Shown in pieces: positions 34,201 through 46,106 of a stretch of 64,000 nt of DNA. The position numbers and the translations under genes are program-made. The stretch covers positions 21,310,630 through 21,374,629 of the forward strand of contig NC_063451.1 of NCBI RefSeq assembly GCF_020379485.1, read 5' to 3'. The stretch comes from Brassica napus (lineage: Eukaryota > Streptophyta > Magnoliopsida > Brassicales > Brassicaceae). Numbering within the stretch: the stretch's first letter is position 1; each line of letters begins with the position of its first letter. Below the pieces are notes generated by a model that was given only the letters and a program-made list of their open reading frames with translations, searched no databases and was not told the origin of the DNA.

Positions 34201-37186
34201 GCCACTTCTGGCTCGCTTGGGATATTCTGCCTCAACATTATCAGCAACCCTCTTCACACTCCCAAAGCATGTGGAAGGATCATCATCAGCAACTTCCTTC
34301 TGCAAAGTTTCATGTGCGTTTGGTACAGCCAATTTCCTTCTAGATTGGCTTTAACTTCTGGAACTTCTGGAGTGAGCACCTTTGTCACAGTCAAAGCTTG
34401 GGTCTTGCCAGTCACATTGTGATCTGACACCTTCACAACGAATTTGCGAGTCTATAAGAGCTTGAGGTACTGGAACCAAGTGATCATCTCCTACATTCTC
34501 ATTGGCCTAACATACGGTAATCAATTGTCACTATATACCTCTAATTATCTTGGAAAATACAGTTTTAAATAACAAAGGCACACAGGTTTGTAATTACCTC
34601 GAAATACTTCTCAACCAACTCAGAAGCTTTCTTTCCAGATAACTCATGTCCAACACCACCAAGGAGCACAAAAGACGCTTGATCATCATTATCATACACG
34701 GAGATCTTGGCCAGGTACCTGTGTCATGAGCAAAGTAAGAATGGTGCATTGAAGTATGAGTTTAAGTAGATCTGAGTCACTTACTGTGCAACACCAACAA
34801 TATTGGTTTCCCACATTTCTTACACATAAGGCTAGTAGGCCCTTTGGTTGCCTTAGTGTGGCACCCACCACAGCCTATGTAATACCATGATGAACCGTGC
34901 GCAACATCACCAATCGTTGCTATGCACTCAAACCAAGCAACCTGCAAAATGTTAAACGATTAAATAAGAAACTAAGACTACCATATTAAATGTTTAACCA
35001 ATTGGTACTGAACAACCTTGGCATCTTCCTACTTCATATAGGAAAAGAGCTCGCCTATGGTCACTGTCTTAGTCTTAGTGACAATGTCTGCATCAACTCT
35101 GTTAGCAACAACTAGGTTCGTGTTCATCATGAAGCCAACGTACAAACATCAAAAACAATGATGGAATAACAACTAACAATTTTAAATAAAGGAAAGCTTA
35201 CCAAGTGAGATAATCTCGGGTTGCTTGGACATCAGTGTCCAAAAACACACGTGATGGCGTCATAGAGGAGAGAGCTAGGGCAACTATAACAGATCCATTG
35301 TTATAATACAAATGCAAAGTTATAATGTAAAATGGGATGTAGATTTGTCATAACCGAGCCTATCGGTTACTCATAGCCAATAAGCTCTAATTTCTACCAA
35401 ATGCAGTTCTATTACTCAAAGCTAACCTAACCAGATAAGATTCTCTGACCATCCTATGTACTTCTAAACAATAAGAAAAAGTTGCTAATACGGACCTCCA
35501 AGTCGTTTTGGGTTTAAGGTAGTGACTAAAATAACACGGCCAGTTCCTCCAGATGCTTTAAATTTCTCACTAAAGTCGGAGGCAGCCTTGTCCCATAGGT
35601 ACAACTTCATCACCGGACCGCTATAACATACAAAAAAACGTGTGATAAGAGAGACAACACATGAATATGAAAATAATACAGATTAGCTTACTCATGTGTT
35701 TGAACATGAATCAGAACTCGGCGTGATGAAGCTATCTCGGCATCATCTAGCACGAGACTGTCACTGAGAACCTGCCCATTCACAAGCTTGATATGGCCAA
35801 CATAATCTGCAAAATAAAAAAAAACAAATGCAATGCTTTATATATCATAAACCCAAACAATGTAACCTAAAAACGTAAGTATGGATCATAACACTATCCT
35901 ATACAAAGAATGCTGAATAGATTTGATCGAATTAAAATGGTTGATCCAAGATTAGATTAACATTATCCTATAAAACAGTGAGAACTTACCATAAAGATTC
36001 CCTCTCAAATCGCAGGCAGCATCGTACTCCTCATATCCATGGAACCGGAAATGGTCCTCAGGAAAACATACCGAACTGTCCTCTAGATCAGAGAGGACAG
36101 AAGTCGATGAGAATGTGATGGTGAAACTTGGTTCCGCAACACGATACAAAGTCTTGTTGTTAGACCCGAAAAAACTGTTGAGTCTGTAAATGCCACCAGC
36201 TCTCATGTGTGGCAAATAAGTGTCTATCCTCCCAGCTGGGATGAAACCCTGAATGACAGTCTCCTGTTATCATAATTAAAGAAATTAAATCAGAAATGCT
36301 AGACAGGAGATCTTGAAAATGCATCAACAACAAAATTATAGTTATTGTAATATCAACAAAAGCAAACACTTGCTATAAATTCATTAAAGAACAAAATAAT
36401 AGAACGATAAGTTTGAATCTAAAATGTTTATCAGCATCTTGTCTGAACAATTTCTAAACTAAATTGTAATCAAGAATTCGGTTTATACCTCTTGGTCGAT
36501 GAGAAGCATCTCGAGACCGATAAGCACCTTTGTCACAACATTTCGAGCTTCCCAAAAATGGATCAACCGAAACCTCAGCTCGCCGTCATGAGGTCCGTAT
36601 TTAACATCTTTGAAAGCCATCACTTCGGCGGAGACAATGGCTTTTCCCTTGACGCCAGAGGAGACAGCAGCTTTGCCTCTAACGCCTGAAGAGACACCAG
36701 TCTTCGTGCTGTGAATGATCGTACCTGCATAGGAATACGAACGTTGCCATCATCAAAAAGGAAACTAAACTCCGTACCACAATTTCATATGTTTTTCTAT
36801 TTTCTGTAGTATTAAAACTATCTATTATAAAAAAAATATTTTATTCATCTCATTGTTTTAAACCTCAAAGCTTCAGACTCTCTATTTTTTTTATGGTAAT
36901 CAAACGACCTCTATAATTTCATAAGGAAATGATAAGGGTTCTTACCATTGGGGTTTTTCGATTTAGGTACGCCGATAAAGACGCCGGAAGAGACAGCGGT
37001 CTTGCCGCTGAGTTTGGTGAGACCGGAGTTGACCGATGCTTCGCCTTTGGCTTGCTTCGAGTGGGGATCGCCGATTGAGTGGCTGGAAGAGACATAGGGT
37101 GGTCCGATGGGCTTGATCAGTCCGGGAGAGGAGTCAGCCTCAACGCCTTTTGGTTTCTCGGAGGTGGATTTTCTGTTGGAACTCAT
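34201..37186 (-). pseudogene. RPA1-like OB-fold protein pseudogene (RPA70/DUF223 family)
   Basis: Homologous to the large single-stranded-DNA-binding subunit of replication protein A. Ten exon-like blocks follow in order on the minus strand, about: 37186-36946, 36724-36489, 36263-35990, 35806-35692, 35620-35496, 35283-35202, 35130-35017, then three more to 34201. The first six keep phase perfectly. Recognisable segments are RFRLIHFWEARNV, GRIDTYLPHMRAGGIYRL, ALSSMTPSRVFLDTD, VAWFECIATIGDV, the zinc-binding CGGCHTKATKGPTSLMCKKC, and a C-terminal VKRVADNVE tail. Lesions: TAG at 35029-35031 in place of a glutamine codon, a degraded acceptor before that exon, a one-base loss near 34806 just after CKKCGK, and shifts near 34450 and 34335. 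It is therefore dead beyond the sixth exon, though a truncated product is conceivable. Confidence 0.85.
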
Positions 37187-37649
37187 TGCAACGAAGCTTA
37201 ATCGAAATAAGACTCGGATTAAGATTTGTATAAACAAAATCTGAAGGAGAAAAGGCGGATTAAGAGTTTTATAAACAAAATCAAAAGGAGAAAAGCAAAA
37301 CGAATCCATAAATGAGAGTAAAGGGAGAACGAAGTGGAGGATGTATTGATTGTTTAGGGGTCAGATCGTGAAACGGATCAAAGATGAGGAAGAGCAAAGG
37401 GGATGAAGAATCGATCTGAAGAGGAAGAGTTAGGATTCGAAGAACGCGAAAGGGAGAGCTCGATTGTTCCCCGTTTAGCAATGGTCGGATGGGCTTGGGC
37501 CCAATCGTATCAAACACAATTTTTTTTTTAAACACGGTAAGTCCAACAAAGGTAACACACATGTGACATGGCCAAAACGTTATCTCTGATTGGCTGATTA
37601 AATTATCCTACGTGGACAGCCTGGTTGAGGCTGATAGTCAGCTTTTATT

Positions 37650-37654
37650 ACTTA

Positions 37655-37686
<32 letters not shown>
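37650..37686. repeat. (TA)n microsatellite at the Helitron 5' end
   Basis: About 36 bases of TA repeats forming the terminal part of the Helitron. Confidence 0.85.
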
Positions 37687-37688
<2 letters not shown>

Positions 37689-37689
37689 T

Positions 37690-38462
37690 GTTAACATATT
37701 AGACCTTAATTAAACTATCTAAAAATCACTGCTTATACCCTGCGTTAAAATATAATCTCTTCATATTTCGTATAGATCATATTATACAAATTTAAAAGAT
37801 ATATGAACACTACGACAAGAAAATACACACTTACAAACTATATATAACCATTATGGACCATATTAAAAAACGTAGCTTTCGTGATTGTTATAATATGAAA
37901 CTATTATTAAATACATTATTCAATTATGTACTATTAGAAAGTAAATGAGAGGTTTAATCAATTTTTTTAGAAAAATCTGATGATTTTTATTGGGTCGACC
38001 AATGTCATATCACAGATTAATGGCAAATTTTATAGATTTATAGGATTTTTAATTAATAGGTTTTCATTAAATCCAAACGGTTTATATGCGGATCACTGAG
38101 TCTACCAGTTTGACTACATAACTGCTCGAATATAAAAACAATGTTTATATTTAAATCTGTCTATAAACTACATAGTGTATCCCACTAAAAGTAGTTAAAT
38201 AATTTTTACCAAAAAAATATTTTCTTGGCACCATTTAAATATAAATACACTATTAGACTTCATCATTCATGGATAACTTTATAAAACTTCGGAAACAAAT
38301 ATTTAGGTACTTTGGTTTTTCGAGTAATTCAGTTTATAAATTATATTCTTAGAATATTTTTTAAAAATTTAAAATTAAATATAATTAATATTTGTAGGTA
38401 TATAATTTTATTTTAAAAATTCATGTACTCATTCGTTTTTCGCTTCGATTATGGTTAAGCTT
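37690..38462. other. AT-rich intergenic
   Basis: No gene or clear repeat seen. Confidence 0.45.
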
Positions 38463-39219
38463 TTGTTTTTTGGAAAATTTGCCAAATATGACTCAAAACT
38501 TGATTTGAAATGCAAACTTATACCCAAACTTGAATCAAATGCAAAACTAACCTAAAAGCCTTGTGAAAATACACCCATACCTTTGTGACCAAACAAAAAA
38601 AACAGAACTCATTTTTACGAATATATCTCTGGTAAGTCGTTTGAGTCTTCTGAGATACTGGAAGTCGTCTGGACGACTTCCAGGTAAGTCGCCTGGTGTT
38701 GTTGATCTTAAAAATAATTTATAAATTGTTTAAAAAATATTTTGACAAGTGAAAATTAAAATCATGTAATTTAAAACAGTATTAAGTGATGTAAATTAAG
38801 ATATAATAAAATTGAATAGTTTTCAACATAGATGTGTGAAAGTAGTTAATCATGATATTCTTTTGTTTAGGGTTTGGCAACATATCTTGTAGTATTGTAT
38901 GTATTCTTAGGGTTAGATTTTGGAAATCTTAAATGTTTTTTTGAAAAAATAAAATTCTACCTATGTGTATAGTAAACACTTTTTAAGTTTAATTTAATTT
39001 TATGAAGTGTTTAGTTAGTTAATTTAGTTTAGAGGTTATGTTTAGGGTCTAAACAACTAACATGTAAGTCGTGTAAGAAGTCTTCTATTTTAGTTTCCCG
39101 CTAAAAATATTGAAGTCTTCTAGACAAGTCTTCTATTAGAAGATTTACTTGAAAGTCTTCTATTAGAAGACTTACTTGAAAGTCTTCTAAATCGAAAATA
39201 TTTAACCTCGTTGGATTTT

Positions 39220-40440
39220 TTTGTCTCTCTATATAAAGAAAAATTTACACATTCTCTCTCCCCCTCTCAAATGGCTACAACAAAAATGTAATGTTCCTCA
39301 TCCTAAAACTCTCCAACCTCTCTCTAATCTCTTTGACCTTATAAACATCAAACTTTATATCAATTTATTGTTTTTGTCTCATGTCTTTCTCACTAATTTA
39401 TCTTGTTTTGCAGGTTTTTCATCACATGGTTCTTATCTTCCACTCATTTAAAGGTAGATCTATTAATTTTACATATGTATTTTTGTGTGTTCTATAAAGG
39501 TAGATCTATCTAATCTTCCACTCATTTTCTTTGTTTTAAAGCCATTTGAACGTTTTTGGATATGTAGGTTTTTCAGATCTGGATTTGGATATGTAGGTTT
39601 TTCAGATCTGGATTTGGATATGTAGGTTTTTCAGATCTATAAAACTTCTGGGCTAGAAAACTTCCAGACGACTTCTATGAAGTCTTCCAGACGGCTTCCA
39701 TGAAGTTTTCCAGACGGCTTCCAGGAAGTCGTCCAGACAACTTCCAGGAAGTCTTCCGACGGAGTCTTCTCCCTTGTCTCCCTTTCATAACAAATTTGAG
39801 CGTTTTGGTAAGTTCTTATGTCTGATTTTTCTTCATTTGGTAACCTCCTGTTGCATAAAGTTTATACCTTTTTCCCAAACTAAACTCTCCAAACCCACTC
39901 TAATCTCTTTGACTTGGAAACACTAAACTTTATATGAATTTTTCATTTTTGTCTCATGTCTTTCTCACTAATCTATCTTTTTGTTGCAGACCTTTAATCA
40001 GATGGTTTTCATCTTCCGCTTGGATATGTATTTTGTGCGTTCTATAAAAGTATATCTATCTACTCATTTTCTCTGTTTTTAAGCCATTTGAATGTTTTTT
40101 GATATGATATGCATGTTTTTCAGATCTGGGTTTGATATACAGGTTTTTCATATGTGGACCAGACTTTGGAAGACTTATGGGAAGTCTTCTAAAATATAAT
40201 GCGCTAGAAGACTTCCTGTACTTCCAGGAAGTCTTCCAAGCGACTTAAAAGAAGTCGTATCGAGACGACTTCCATGAAGTTTTCCAGAAGACTTCCAGGA
40301 AGTCTTCTGACGGAGTCTTCTTCCATATCAAGTGGAGTCTAAGCTTGTCTTTGTAGAGGAATGGTCTATAATAGTTTTGTTTGTGGTCTGTTTTGTGATT
40401 TGCATGAGTACTCTTTTAGTTGTGACTTTTTTGTAAATTT
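39220..40440 (+). other. putative conserved transcription unit in MULE B
   Basis: Diverged counterpart of 13924-15240. There is a TATATAAAG-like box at about 39230, a pyrimidine-rich leader starting ATTTACACATTCTCTC, and TTTTGCAG acceptor-like sites before GTTTTTCATCACATGG. A conserved 3' block follows (TCAAGTGGAGTC, then TTTGTGGTCTG). The open frames differ from those in MULE A, so conservation is clearer at the DNA level than at the protein level. Confidence 0.3.
39557..39640 (+). repeat. 30-bp unit, three tandem copies
   Basis: TGGATATGTAGGTTTTTCAG plus ATCTGGATT is repeated about 2.8 times without gaps. Each copy reproduces an acceptor-like TAG/GTTTTTCAG junction. Confidence 0.85.
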
Positions 40441-40999
40441 TTAATGAAAAAAATTGGTAAATATGTTCATCTTCCACAATATTATCTTGCCAAAATTACT
40501 TGACATAATTGAAATTATTGATACAACTTCAATAGCAAAACACAATAACACAAAAATTTAATCAAATTAATTACAACTAAGGTAGAAGAATTCTCAAGAA
40601 AACTTAGTCAAATTCACAAAAGATAAAACATTACATAAGTTCAAAGATAGAACACTTTCATTAGATATATAACTAAAAAGTATATCTTATGATCTAAGAA
40701 GACACATTAAACCATGTTACTTGATATTCTTGAAGTTACTTAACACTTTTGAAAATTAAATAAACATATCTTAAAGTTACTTAACAAATTTACAAAAACT
40801 AACGTAGAAGACTTCCACAGAAGTCTTCTCAATTAGCTAGAAACTTTACTAAGCATGAATGTTGATAACATCATAAATATCACCAATTAAGGTATAAATT
40901 TCATTCAGTATCTCCAATATTGACTAATATACATGAATTAACAAAAACAAATTAAAAAGTCTTTATAGTTTTAGAGAAAATGAAAGTTTATTAAACATT

Positions 41000-41660
41000 G
41001 ACGAAAACGACTTCCACGGAGGTCTTCTGGTAGACTTCTAGGAAGTCGTCCATTTATGTTAGTTTTGCAATTGATTTTTAACTTAGACTAAATTTGACTT
41101 TTCGTGGACGACTTACACATAAGTCGTCCAGTAGAAAATTAAAAAATCAATATTTTGTTATACCTAGACGATTTCCATGTAAGTCGTCTCAGGTTAGTTT
41201 TACAATTAAAAAATAAAACAAAAAATATTATTTTTTTTCTAGACGACCTACACGGAAGTCGTCCGTCCGACGACTTACATGGAAGTCGTCCAAGATAAGC
41301 AAGGTTTGACCAGAATCTCAGAATAAAATCATGGACGACTTTCGTGTAAGTCGTATAAACAAAAATAATTTATTTTACTTTATTTTTCAATTGCAAAACT
41401 AACCTGAGACGACTTACATGGAAGTCATCCAGAAAAAGTCAAATTTCTGACACAATTCTGTCAAATGCAAAACTAACCCGTTTACCTTAGATGACTTACA
41501 TGTAAGTCGTCTCGAATTTTTTTTTTAACAAACAAAGATGGACGACTTCCATGTAAGTTGTCTAGAAAAACACATTTAAAAGTCAATTGCAAAACTAACC
41601 TCTGCATTGACCAGAAGACTTCCATGTAAGTCGTCTACAGCCAGACGACTTACCCAGAAG
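41000..41660. repeat. inverted GACGACTT array
   Basis: ACGACTTCC / GGAAGTCGTC variants alternate in orientation every 25-50 bases, the MULE B equivalent of the MULE A array at 18030-18840. Confidence 0.75.
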
Positions 41661-42239
41661 TCGTCTCGACGAACAGATCTGAAAAAAAAAACAACTTTCA
41701 TAGTTTCAACCAGTGAGATAACTTGTTTAGCACACAAAAGTCTTCTCCAAACACCCATAATCTCAAACAAAAGTGACCCACCAAGAATCGTGAGCTTCAA
41801 TGGCTCTATGAACCATAAAAATTTAGAATCAAAATCTTGGGATTTTTTTGGATGAATATGGATTTTAGTTCATAAGAATTGAGAAAATATGAGTATAAAT
41901 CGATTTGAGGTGCATTAAGAGCCTCAAATTGGTTGTTCATGGTGGTTGGTGTATTGATGGCAATGACAATATTGTAAATACTTGAAGATGATGAGATTGA
42001 GAGACTAATGCCATTTTCGAAAAAATGAAAAAAAATTGGTGTATTGATGGCAATGACAATCAATGGCAATCTTGTAAAAAGTCTATTTTCGAAAAGAAAA
42101 AAAAAACTAATGCCATTTTCGTGAATAATAAGAACTTGTGGGGTGAATTGGGCAAAAGAAAAATCCAAAATAACATGGATTAGTTTTATGTTTGATTTTG
42201 AGTTTTGAGTTAATTTTGCAAAAAAGCCCTTGTTTTTTT

Positions 42240-43944
42240 TGGTTCGAGAAATAAATGATCCGTTTGGTTATTTATGAACTTCATTTTGGTTTTAGTTTCG
42301 GTTTTTTGATTCTTCGGTTCCGGATAAATATGCCCATAACCTTACAATATCTTATATAGAAATTCATATAAAAGTAATTTTTTTAATACCAAAAGTAAAC
42401 TCGCGCTTTACAGTTTCATGGAAGGGTTTCTAGAATCGGGTTCAAGGCAAACCAGAGAGAAACAGATGGTGATTAAGTGGTCTATGGAATGGTGTTACTT
42501 CAAGGAAGCCCCAGAAAGTGAAAGCTCATTAATCGGAGTTACAATCAACCCATAAAATCCTTTGTAAGTTGCTCCAAAACCATTTGAAAATGCTAAAATC
42601 CAGAAAATTGCCATATTGCAGCAACTTCAAGACAGATTTTTTGATCTTTTAGTAGAAACGATATCATGTGACTTTGAAAGATTAAAAAAAAAAGATAGAA
42701 CGTTGAAATAATAGGTAGGATCTATTGTTCAGTATGCAGATCAAAATGAATATTTAGATCAGGTTATAAAACATAACTAAAATAAGATATACCGTAAAGT
42801 TGTTATAACAAGTACTAGATTTTGATCCGGATGGAGTTTACCTTGTAATGATAAAAGGTCAACTGATATGGATTCCATGAAATGTTTATTTCCATAGATA
42901 GCTTGATCATCATCTGTTTCTCATTATTCTAGACGAAACCCTCTTCTAAAGTAGCATCCACGCAACTGATTTTTACTGGATTTAAATTGCAGGTTTTACA
43001 GAGATTGCTTGTCCAGGAAGTAACGAAGATTATGGCTTCGTTTCAATTCCGTTAATACCAACGAAAGTTTCTCTGGTTTTCCTGACATGTACTCTATCAA
43101 TATACACCTTGAGTATGATCTATGTGGCTTTATAAATACCAAAAAAGCTCCTGTCAAAACCCATCTCGAAACTGTCTTCAACTTATCTTCTTCACCTCTG
43201 TTTTCTTCTCGCCTCTGCTCTGATATGCTTTGACAGAGATCTCCTATGCCCCAGAGCGTCTTTTCCTTACTGTCCGGCGTTTTCCTTCACAGGGAAAGAG
43301 ACCTCTCTTTTTCTTCATTTTCTTTTCTCTTCAATGGCTTCTCTCACCACATGCTCCAGTTTCCTTTGTCAGTGCTTACAGATCTGTCCTTGACAATGAC
43401 CAACGTTTTTCTTCATAGGCTGAACCATCGATCAAATTTTGTGTTTTTCTTTTGTAATGTTTCAATTAAAAAAAAAACGTTTTTATTTAATCTCAACTTG
43501 GATGTGTCACATTTTGCAAATCCTATCGAAATAATTAGCTCAAATAGTCCAAAATAGTAAAGATAATGCATTAGTTTGGCTGACAAAAAAAAGTGCATTA
43601 GTTTGAACGTTTTTTTTTTTGGTAAACTTTCTCTCTCTTTTTTAAGAAGAAAACAGTAAAGAAACTGCATTTGTAAATTAAATTTTCCAAATAAAACTAC
43701 CCTTTCATTTTCAAATAATTAATTAAATATATTTTACTTTCACATATATTAAAACAATAAAAAGTGAACACTGTTATGAAAAAATTATCTTAAAGTAACA
43801 AAAACGACAGTAAAGACAGTAAAAATAATAATATATAGAAAATAGAAAACATCTAATTTTTACAAATATTTTTCTCCAAAAATGTTTCCATTTTCCAAAA
43901 AAGAAAGAATACGAAACTCCTAGAGTTTATTATTTCAATTTTAA
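42240..43944. other. intergenic, no gene recognised
   Basis: Between 42400 and 43560 the base composition is more balanced and short open frames occur on both strands (for example 43246-43557). None resembles a known protein. It could be an eroded gene or transcribed non-coding DNA. Confidence 0.35.
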
Positions 43945-43945
43945 G

Positions 43946-44212
43946 TTTTTTTTTTGTTAACCAAGAGGTATACAAGACCACCGGTCCAAATAATCTTCAT
44001 ATGCCTAAAACCAGTCAGCGCTAATACCGAGTATTTTTAAGTATCTCGTAGGATATTCTTTCCCTAGCAACATTTTTTTTTTGTTTTTTATCAGATCCTG
44101 AACCCTCATTTTACGACTTTCGGCACAAAGTATTCCTTTCAACGGGAATCGAACTAGCGGCACAATATAACCAACTCCAAGCATTAAATCACTATACCAA
44201 CACACACTTGGT
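43946..44212 (-). mobile_element. tRNA-derived SINE-like element
   Basis: On the minus strand an A-box-like TGGTATAGTGA lies near the start, followed about 50 bases later by AGTTCGATTCCCG, a good B box. The element has a non-coding body with an internal A-rich run and ends in about ten A (T run at 43946-43956). This is SINE architecture. A clear target duplication was not found. Confidence 0.5.
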
Positions 44213-44558
44213 ATTATTTTAATATGTTGATTTTATATTTGTGGGTTCGCCTTTTGCTTACATTCTGTTTTTGTTTTATTTATATTGAGTTTGTTGCATC
44301 TTAGAAGTCCTAACATATTATTAGTTTGGTTTTGGTCTTTTTTTTACTCATATATGTGTTTCTAATTGACTTTGATCAAAAGAGATGCATGAATCATGAA
44401 AGACCATAAACAATATACTTTTGGATGCAAACAAGTAAAAAGTTAGACCAAGAAAAAAAAAATTATAAAGAAAATTCAGATGCAGCCATAAGCAACGGCA
44501 ATATTGTGTTAAATGGACGATGTCACTATATGAATTAAAGTGTGTGTTCTTTATTAAT
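44213..44558. other. AT-rich intergenic
   Basis: Nothing recognised. Confidence 0.4.
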
Positions 44559-44566
44559 GTATGCTT

Positions 44567-45108
44567 CGCTCACATCCCAGCATCACTTGGGTTTGGTTGA
44601 GCTCTTTGTGGTGGTGTGCGAGGCAATTGTGTGCAGGTTGGGCTCGGTGTGGGATGTTCGGAGGTTGCAGCTTCTTTTTGCTCGGAGCGGCATCGTGTAC
44701 AAGTCGTATTCAGGCCTAATAAAAGCTCGGTTTGGTTGCTGCGGGTGTGGTAGGCCTCTGCTCTTGCTGTCTGTTCTTGTGGGTTTGTGCTATTAAGCCT
44801 CGGCAAGCTGTTCTCAGATGGGCCATTATCTTTAAGAGCGGATCACCGGGGATGCCAAAATTACTGAGGTCCCGACTCTCGGTTGAACTTGGCTCATTCT
44901 TTTGCGGCAAGCTGTTGTTGTCGACATGGTCGAGCCTCGGGGATAGCGGTTTAGGTAGTTTGTGTCTTTCGTCCCGTTTTAGCTAAATCGAGTTTGTGTT
45001 TAAAATTTTATTTTCCGTTTATCTGTTTCTTGTTAACCTCTGTATTTTCTGTCAAAAACGAAAAAGCTCGGTAATAATATCTTTATATTTTTACCCAAAA
45101 AAAAAAAC
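44567..45108 (+). mobile_element. 5'-truncated retroposon (LINE 3' region) with TSD
   Basis: A GC-rich block (44570-44990) lies in AT-rich surroundings and ends in a typical 3' UTR and a poly-A run (45097-45107). GTATGCTT is found at 44559-44566 and 45109-45116. Open frames here have no recognised domain. Probably the 3' end of a LINE. Confidence 0.5.
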
Positions 45109-45116
45109 GTATGCTT

Positions 45117-45459
45117 TTCTGGTTGCCAAAAAAAAATCCCGCCGATTATTAGAATTGTGGATGGATTTTATTCTCTTTTTTTGTCTTCACCTAATATCGA
45201 ATAATTATATGGGAAGGAAAAAGTCTTTGGCGGGTCAACGTCCAATGGGTCTGACAGACAACCAAGTGTTCAGTAATAAAGCAGATCGACTTAGACACGT
45301 GAGCTTTTCATCGCTGTAATGATGACCAAATAATTTTGTTCCATATTCCTTTTATTATTCGATTTTTCGCGACAGAAGTCTGCATATGCAGACAAAAAAA
45401 AAGAAGTATGCATATAAAAAGTTGACGACCCGTGAAGAAAGCATCTCAAGTTTATAGGA
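45117..45459. other. intergenic
   Basis: Short non-coding spacer between two retroposons. Nothing recognised. Confidence 0.4.
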
Positions 45460-45475
45460 CAAAGAACAAATATAT

Positions 45476-45932
45476 ATATATATATTTTTTTTTAATATAT
45501 GTTAAATTTATTCAAAAGAAAAATAGTTTTTTTACAACAAGTGCATCATGTTTTTGAATTTGGCACACTTTTAACTTTGTTTATAAAGAACTCAAAAATA
45601 TAATCATCTAGTGGCAAACCACCAAAATAAGCTTCCAGCATATTTTTGATATCCCAATTGTTGAATAGAACAGCATATGTTCCTTACTTGACGATCCAAG
45701 AGTTTTCCAAGTTCTCTTGCAGGAGTGACTATTGCACCATGTCTTCTTTCATTTCTTTCTCTCCAAAATGAGTGAATGGCGGCTTGCAGTCTATAACGAG
45801 CAAGGAAGTTTGTGAGAAAATCACGGCTGTTATCCATGATTAAAACTAATAGCTCAGACCATTTCGAAGTAAAAGAAGTTTGTAATAGTCCACCCATAAG
45901 AAGAGACCACACCTCAGAGGAGTAGCTACACT
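45476..45932 (-). mobile_element. 5'-truncated LINE, 457 bp, 16-bp TSD
   Basis: CAAAGAACAAATATAT is present at 45460-45475 and 45933-45948. The poly-A side is the T run near 45485. The minus strand encodes the last 110 residues of an L1-type ORF2: a CPY-like knuckle (FFECSYSSEVW), WRERNERRH and a C-terminal FWWFATR before the stop. There is no RNase H. This is the same general class as the 31-kb LINE. Confidence 0.88.
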
Positions 45933-46106
45933 CAAAGAACAAATATATTTACTCGAAAAATAAACTTTATTTCATATTTTTTGATAACTCAAGCATAACT
46001 TTAAAAGTTGCACCAAATTTTTAGCAAAACACTTTGAGAGTTTGAGATTTATATATATTTGTACCAGACTAACATTTCTTTTGTTTTATCGTATAAATAA
46101 AGTGAA

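Larger units (their letters stand above)
32752..37688 (-). mobile_element. Helitron carrying a decayed RPA1-like gene
   Basis: On the minus strand the element starts TCTATATATA at 37688, preceded by host A. It ends CTCTAG at 32752, followed by host T. That is the A/T insertion point and TC...CTRR structure of Helitrons. A hairpin (CCGGGC / GCCTGG type, 32764-32778) lies about a dozen bases inside the 3' end, as required. No Rep/helicase is present. The cargo is an RPA1-like pseudogene in the same orientation. Plant Helitrons commonly encode RPA-like proteins, so the gene may be an original component and not a capture. The 5' boundary within (TA)n is less secure than the 3' boundary. Confidence 0.65.
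38472..42229. mobile_element. Mutator-like element B, non-autonomous, 9-bp TSD
   Basis: The left end is GGAAAATTTGCCAAATATGA then CTCAAAACT. The right end, complemented, is GGGCTTTTTTGCAAAATTAA then CTCAAAACT. It is flanked by TTGTTTTTT at 38463-38471 and 42230-42238. That duplication is low in complexity, so the boundary relies mainly on the paired ends. The 3.76-kb interior has no transposase. It holds GAAGTCTTC motifs in its left part and a drifted form, GACGACTT / AAGTCGTC, in its right part (41000-41660). It shares the TATA-led unit and the right-hand end with MULE A. Confidence 0.75.

Noticed and set aside
44542..44986. overlapping frames of about 80 codons on both strands
   Set aside because: They arise from a GC-rich truncated retroposon and have no recognisable domain.
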